A stretch of 64,000 nucleotides of DNA from JAAELZ01 sp047639475 (GTDB lineage: Bacteria; Pseudomonadota; Gammaproteobacteria; Arenicellales; Poriferihabitantaceae), in the NCBI GenBank assembly GCA_047639475.1, contig JBLIOD010000006.1, positions 19,271 through 83,270 of the forward strand, written 5' to 3'. Below the pieces are notes generated by a model, which was not told where the DNA came from, did no database searches, and was given only the letters and a program-made list of their open reading frames with translations. The translations under genes were made by a program, and so were the position numbers. This document shows positions 59,556 through 64,000 of the stretch, in pieces (the first letter of the stretch is position 1; each line of letters opens with the position of its first letter).

Positions 59556-62228
59556 ATGGCGCTCGCTAATTCTAGTTTGTTTGATGCTGTCGCTGTTAAA
59601 CAGCAGTTTAGTGACGAGCAACCGCTGGTCGCGTTTAAGGCAGCCCTAAAACAAGGGCGGCAATCGTTGATTGCCATGCACCAACAGCGCCAACCGATCT
59701 CTGAGATCGTTCGAGCTTCTTCCGATCTTATAGACGACTTATTATGTTGCGCCTGGGATTCACTTTGCGCTGAGTGCTCACCCGCCCAGCTTAGTTTAAT
59801 CGCAGTTGGTGGCTATGGAAGACAGGAGCTCAATCTCAATTCAGACATTGACCTACTGATTCTCAGTGAGCAGGCGTTACCTGACACGGCAACCGCCCAA
59901 ATAGAAAGCCTGATTCAACTACTGTGGGACTTAAACCTAGAAGTCGGCCACAGTGTGCGCACTCTAGCAGAATGTGTTGAGCTGGCTAGCCAAGACGTCA
60001 CCATCTTCACCAATTTACTTGAGGCCCGCCCTTTACGCGGCGATGCAGGCCTTAATCAACAACTTCAAGCCAGCATCCGCGACCAGGCTATCTGGCCCAA
60101 CCAACGGTTTTACGAAGCCAAACTTGCCGAACAAATTGCCCGACACGACAGCTTTGACGACACCGCTTACAAATTGGAGCCCAACCTCAAGTCTAGCCCC
60201 GGTGGATTGCGCGACATCCAATCCATCAGTTGGATGGCCAATCGAATTCACGGCATTTCTAAACTCGAAGATGCCGCTGTTGACGGTCTGCTCACTCTCG
60301 GTGAACGAGACGTCTTAATCAAGCAACGAGATTTGCTGTGGCAAATTAGAAACTGTTTGCATGTGTTAAGTAAACGCGATGAAAACCGTATCCTGTTCAA
60401 TTATCAACCCGAAATCGCAGAACACTTTGGCTTTAGCACCAATGAAGAACAGCTTGCGGTTGAACAATTGATGCAGCAATATTACCGGGCCGCAAAGGAT
60501 ATTAGACGGCTCAACGAATTTATTCTGCAACAAATTGGAGATAGCTTTAATACTGCGCCAGATATTGTTCATGATTGTGATGATTCGCGTTTTATGGTTG
60601 TCAATGGCTACCTAGCCCACAAGGAAAGCGACATTTTTGAGAAAGACCCCAGCGCCATGCTCGGCATTTTCTCTGTCTACCAACTCGATTCAAACATTAA
60701 AAACTTTAGTGCGGCCACTGTGCGCGCCATACGCACACGTCATCACTTGATTGATGACGCATTTCGCGCCGACCCGAAGAACCTGCAAACGTTTTTGTCA
60801 TTTTTTATCGATGATCACGCGCTAACGCGCACCCTTCGCAAGTTAGACCTATATGGCGTTCTGGGCCGTTTTCTACCCGTTTACGGACGCATTGCTGGCC
60901 AAATGCAGCACGACCTTTTCCACGCCTACACGGTGGATGCACACAGTTTGTTTGTCATACGCAATTTGAGACATTTCGCTCAAAACGAATTTAACCATGA
61001 GTTCCCAGAACTAAGTGAAGTGATGAGCCGCACAGCGCTACGGCACCGCGTCTATCTAGCTGGCCTATTTCATGACATCGCGAAGGGCAGAGGCGGCAAT
61101 CACGACAAACTGGGCGCCATAGATGCCAAAGAGTACTGCACCAAGTTAGGCATGCCACTAGAGGACGTCGAGCTGGTTTCTTGGTTGGTGTTACACCACT
61201 TACAAATGTCAAAGGTGTCACAGCGCGAAGACTTATCCGACGAAATGGTCATTCAAGCTTTTGCACAGCGGGTCGGTAACCAAGTCTATCTAGATAACTT
61301 GTATCTGCTGACAGTCGCCGACATTCGCGCCACCAGCCCAGAAACTTGGACAGCATGGAAAGGCCACTTATTGAGCCAGTTGTACAACAAAACCACCCGT
61401 CACTTCACCAACCTAGATGAAGAACGAGTCGTCGACAACAAAGCCAAACGCACTCGTCGTAAACGGGCCACAGCCACTTTATTGAAAGGCAAAGTCAACG
61501 GTGACACCCTAGCCCAATATTGGCTGATGCTGGACGACGATTACATCTCTTCCCATCGCCCCTCGACCATGGCGTGGCACGCAAGCCAAATTTGTTCTGC
61601 TTCAGCGCTTGATATGCCGGTGGTTGACGCCCGTTATTTAAAACAATATGAAGCGCAGCAATACGTTATCTACACCGCCGATTCTCCCTATGTGCTGCCT
61701 GCCGTTACCGGCGCTTTTGATAAACTAGGGCAAAATATCCTGCAAGCCAAAATTCACGCAGCCAACCCCGGTTTCACAATTCTGCTGTTCACCGTGTCCA
61801 CATTGGCAAAGCTGCAGCAAACGCCCAGCAAGAAAACCTTAAGCAACGATGCGACTCAAGTAAGAGATGCGCTCATTTCAAGTAGCTTTAGAAGCCCGCC
61901 CAAGAAGTTGTTAATGCCGCGCTTATTAAAAGAGTTTGAACACGAATCAAAAATTGAAGTATCGCCCATCACCGACCTCGGCAACCTCAGCATTGAAATT
62001 GAAGCGCTAGACGAACCCGGCCTCATCAATAAGATTTCCAATGTCTTCGCTGAATGCCATGTGCGATTAATCAGCGCAAACATCACCACAGTCGGAGAGA
62101 AAGCCGAAGATACATTTTGGGTGGGCCACCCGTCTAAAACACAATCTTTAACCCGAGAGCATAAAGTCGCGCTGGAGATTGGGTTAAAAGCGCTCTTCAA
62201 TGTAAATCGTCCAAAAGCGAAAAGTTGA
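59556..62228 (+). CDS. glnD: Bifunctional uridylyltransferase / uridylyl-removing enzyme GlnD
   Basis: GlnD senses glutamine and uridylylates or deuridylylates PII proteins. The 890-residue product has a nucleotidyltransferase domain with GGYGRQELNLNSDIDLLIL (about 85-103). The middle linker domain is followed by an HD domain, LAGLFHDIAKGRGGNHD, with the HD pair at 506-507. Two ACT domains lie at the C-terminus (about 705-780 and 815-890). All key motifs are intact. Its stop overlaps the start of the following kinase gene. Confidence 0.97.
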   Translation: MALANSSLFDAVAVKQQFSDEQPLVAFKAALKQGRQSLIAMHQQRQPISEIVRASSDLIDDLLCCAWDSLCAECSPAQLSLIAVGGYGRQELNLNSDIDLLILSEQALPDTATAQIESLIQLLWDLNLEVGHSVRTLAECVELASQDVTIFTNLLEARPLRGDAGLNQQLQASIRDQAIWPNQRFYEAKLAEQIARHDSFDDTAYKLEPNLKSSPGGLRDIQSISWMANRIHGISKLEDAAVDGLLTLGERDVLIKQRDLLWQIRNCLHVLSKRDENRILFNYQPEIAEHFGFSTNEEQLAVEQLMQQYYRAAKDIRRLNEFILQQIGDSFNTAPDIVHDCDDSRFMVVNGYLAHKESDIFEKDPSAMLGIFSVYQLDSNIKNFSAATVRAIRTRHHLIDDAFRADPKNLQTFLSFFIDDHALTRTLRKLDLYGVLGRFLPVYGRIAGQMQHDLFHAYTVDAHSLFVIRNLRHFAQNEFNHEFPELSEVMSRTALRHRVYLAGLFHDIAKGRGGNHDKLGAIDAKEYCTKLGMPLEDVELVSWLVLHHLQMSKVSQREDLSDEMVIQAFAQRVGNQVYLDNLYLLTVADIRATSPETWTAWKGHLLSQLYNKTTRHFTNLDEERVVDNKAKRTRRKRATATLLKGKVNGDTLAQYWLMLDDDYISSHRPSTMAWHASQICSASALDMPVVDARYLKQYEAQQYVIYTADSPYVLPAVTGAFDKLGQNILQAKIHAANPGFTILLFTVSTLAKLQQTPSKKTLSNDATQVRDALISSSFRSPPKKLLMPRLLKEFEHESKIEVSPITDLGNLSIEIEALDEPGLINKISNVFAECHVRLISANITTVGEKAEDTFWVGHPSKTQSLTREHKVALEIGLKALFNVNRPKAKS

Positions 62229-63220
62229 TGCGAAATAGACAGTCTGAAATCACCGATTTTCTGAACGACACCACTTGGGCTGACGCCACTGGCGCCCCCC
62301 TAAATCAAGATGCCTCTTTTCGCCAATACACACGGCTAACGCTCGGTAAGCAATCCGCTATGCTCATGGACGCCCTTCCCCCTGAAAAGCCGGTTGCGGA
62401 GTTTGACCGCATAGCCAAGCACCTAGCGTCACTAGGCGTAAGAGCACCGCAAAGCCTAAAGTTAGATAATGAAAACGGTTTGATGTTGTTAGAAGATTTT
62501 GGCGACATTACCTTTACGCAGGCGCTTAAGCGAGGTGATAGCGAATCGGCGCTATATGCCATGGCGACTGATTTACTAACTCAATTACACAGCCAGCCAA
62601 CAGCGGCCTCCATCTCGCTACCCGCCTATGACCTAGACGTGTTACAACAAGAAGCGGCATTGCTACTCGAGTGGTTTTACCCTTATGTGATGCAATCCAC
62701 CCCTTCCGCTCAGATAAGCCAAAACTACCAAAATGCATGGCAAGAAGTGTTTAAAAACTTAGATGATTTGCCGTCAACCATCGTACTACGCGACTATCAT
62801 ATCGATAACTTGATGGTTGTTGAGCAAGGCGGAACTACCCAGTGCGCCGTGTTAGACTTTCAAGATGCTTTACTTGGCCATCCAGCCTACGACTTGGTTT
62901 CCCTACTACAAGACGCGCGGCGCGATATTTCAGGTGCCTTGATTGAAGAAATGCTATCTCGCTATTTCTCTGCAAACAGTGGCTATCGCGCTGCGTTCAT
63001 GCCTTGGTATCATGCCTTAGGGGCGCAGCGACATTGCAAAGTACTTGGTATTTTTGTTCGCTTATTCGAGCGCGACGCCAAGGGCGTTTATTTACAACAC
63101 TTACCCCGCGTTGTACGCTTGCTTGCGCAATGCTTAGCGCAATCGAATCTAAAGCCTGTTCGAACCTGGTTCGAGCAACATCTAAATCTAGACAACCTTA
63201 ATTTACCGCCAAACTCATAA
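62228..63220 (+). CDS. AmgK-like sugar kinase (APH fold)
   Basis: A 330-residue protein of the aminoglycoside-phosphotransferase fold, related to AmgK (N-acetylmuramate/N-acetylglucosamine anomeric kinase) of the peptidoglycan recycling route. The catalytic loop is LRDYHIDNLMV and the metal-binding Asp lies in VLDFQDALLGHPAYD. The ATG overlaps the glnD stop (TGATG), so the start at 62228 is chosen. murU, usually next to amgK in Pseudomonas, is not seen here; pepN follows with its start overlapping the stop. Function as AmgK is therefore likely but not proved. Confidence 0.75.
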   Translation: MRNRQSEITDFLNDTTWADATGAPLNQDASFRQYTRLTLGKQSAMLMDALPPEKPVAEFDRIAKHLASLGVRAPQSLKLDNENGLMLLEDFGDITFTQALKRGDSESALYAMATDLLTQLHSQPTAASISLPAYDLDVLQQEAALLLEWFYPYVMQSTPSAQISQNYQNAWQEVFKNLDDLPSTIVLRDYHIDNLMVVEQGGTTQCAVLDFQDALLGHPAYDLVSLLQDARRDISGALIEEMLSRYFSANSGYRAAFMPWYHALGAQRHCKVLGIFVRLFERDAKGVYLQHLPRVVRLLAQCLAQSNLKPVRTWFEQHLNLDNLNLPPNS

Positions 63221-64000
63221 TGCTAGCTAAAAACGCCACAGCGCCTACCATCTATTTAAAAGATTACACCCCGCCCGTCTTCTTGCTCACGCATTGTGAT
63301 TTAGACTTTACCCTGAGTTCAGATAACACGCTGGTAACTGCCCGTTATGACATCAACGCCAATCCAGAGAACGGCTCTGACACCTTGATACTCGACGGCG
63401 AAAACCTAACGCTAATCAGCATCGCAATAGATGGCGAAACACTGGCACAAGACCGTTACAAATATGAAGGCGATCTACTAAGCATTTTCAACATGCCTAG
63501 CTCTTGCAGCTTAACCATTGAAAACAGCAACGACCCCGCTGCCAACACCGCGTTAAGCGGTTTATACAAATCGGGTGACATGCTGTGTACCCAATGCGAA
63601 GCACAAGGCTTTCGGCGCATCACTTTCTCGCTTGATCGCCCGGATGTACTGTGTACTTACAAAGTGACCTTGCGCGCCAACAAAAGCGACTATCCGCTAT
63701 TGCTGTCTAACGGCAACTTGGTTGATTCAGGTGAACAAGATGGCCTGCACTACGCCTGCTGGGATGACCCCCACCCCAAGCCCACGTACTTGTTTGCGCT
63801 AGTGGCAGGCGACTTGGCTTGCGACAGCGACACCTTCACCACCCAAAGCGGCCGTGTGGTTGATTTGCACGTACTAACGCGCCCAGAAGACGCCGACAAA
63901 ACCCAGCACGCGATGGAATCACTCAAGCGCTCAATGTTATGGGACGAAGAAGTTTATGGCCTTGAGTATGATTTAGACGTGTACCACATCGTCGCCGTCA
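63220..64000 (+). CDS. pepN: Aminopeptidase N, N-terminal part (runs off the window)
   Basis: The ATG at 63220 overlaps the stop of the preceding gene (TAATG). The visible 260 codons are open to the window edge and read as the N-terminal domain of PepN (M1 family): SGDMLCTQCEAEGFRRIT, DRPDVLCTYKVT, PLLLSNGNLVDSG, DDPHPKPTYLFALVAGDL and LKRSMLWDEEVYGLEYDLDV all match the E. coli protein. The catalytic HExxH and zinc ligands lie beyond position 64000. Confidence 0.95.
   Translation, partial: MLAKNATAPTIYLKDYTPPVFLLTHCDLDFTLSSDNTLVTARYDINANPENGSDTLILDGENLTLISIAIDGETLAQDRYKYEGDLLSIFNMPSSCSLTIENSNDPAANTALSGLYKSGDMLCTQCEAQGFRRITFSLDRPDVLCTYKVTLRANKSDYPLLLSNGNLVDSGEQDGLHYACWDDPHPKPTYLFALVAGDLACDSDTFTTQSGRVVDLHVLTRPEDADKTQHAMESLKRSMLWDEEVYGLEYDLDVYHIVAV

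Noticed and set aside
1..64000. CRISPR arrays, insertion sequences, prophage or integrase-linked islands
   Set aside because: No spaced direct-repeat array, transposase, integrase or phage structural gene was recognised on either strand.

Overview
The window is a compact, chromosomal stretch from a gammaproteobacterium. Several gene blocks keep the order seen in Pseudomonas and relatives: lpxC / dciA-like / secA-argJ-mutT, metG / apbC-dcd, lolA-rarA-crcB-serS, pilA / pilBCD-coaE, rnr-rlmB, and rpsB-tsf-pyrH-frr-uppS-cdsA-ispC facing map-glnD. A soxZ-soxA pair at the left edge and a pair of SulP anion transporters fit a marine or sediment organism able to oxidise reduced sulfur. The lineage cannot be fixed below class from the sequence alone. 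No prophage, insertion sequence, rRNA operon or CRISPR array was seen. Decay is limited to two pseudogenes.

Layout. 1-1.3 kb: end of a sox operon (soxZ, monohaem soxA). 1.3-3 kb: a BioC/NDUFAF5-like methyltransferase homologue divergent from comF. 3-8.4 kb: type IV pilus genes pilA, pilB, pilC and pilD followed by coaE. 8.4-19.1 kb: mutT, argJ, secA, dciA-like, lpxC, a deoxynucleoside kinase, metG, apbC and dcd. 19.2 kb: tRNA-Asn with its own promoter and terminator. 19.4-23.4 kb: a metabolic module of a LysR regulator, a divergent SHMT-fold enzyme, D-amino acid dehydrogenase and a small ABM-like protein. 23.4-30.6 kb: a small exported protein, rlmB, rnr, a spore-photoproduct-lyase-like radical SAM protein, pyrF and truD. 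30.6-40.2 kb: a rhodanese, a CBS protein, an SLC13-type transporter, an EamA permease, an SDR, serS, crcB, rarA, lolA and an isolated gspC-like gene. 40.4-49.2 kb: a TatD-like hydrolase, a wrecked aminotransferase, a SPOR protein, two divergent SulP transporters, a DUF1127 protein with a divergent LysR gene, and a truncated SDR. 49.3-64 kb: rbgA-like GTPase, pta, gdpD, then the ispC...rpsB block, then map, glnD, an amgK-like kinase and the start of pepN.

How the genes work together. Most are housekeeping: translation (rpsB, tsf, frr, metG, serS, tRNA-Asn, truD, rlmB, map), envelope building (lpxC, uppS, cdsA, ispC, lolA), nucleotide metabolism (pyrH, pyrF, dcd, dNK), protein export (secA), nitrogen sensing (glnD) and surface motility or adhesion (pil genes). 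The accessory part with most unexplained biology is the 19.4-23.4 kb module. Its SHMT-like protein keeps the PLP-binding residues but has lost several residues of the canonical active site. It is probably co-transcribed with dadA from a divergent promoter region containing a perfect 20-bp palindrome with a TATAAT box on each strand. The second notable item is ribosomal protein S2 with a long Ala/Lys-rich linker and a C-terminal helix-hairpin-helix domain.
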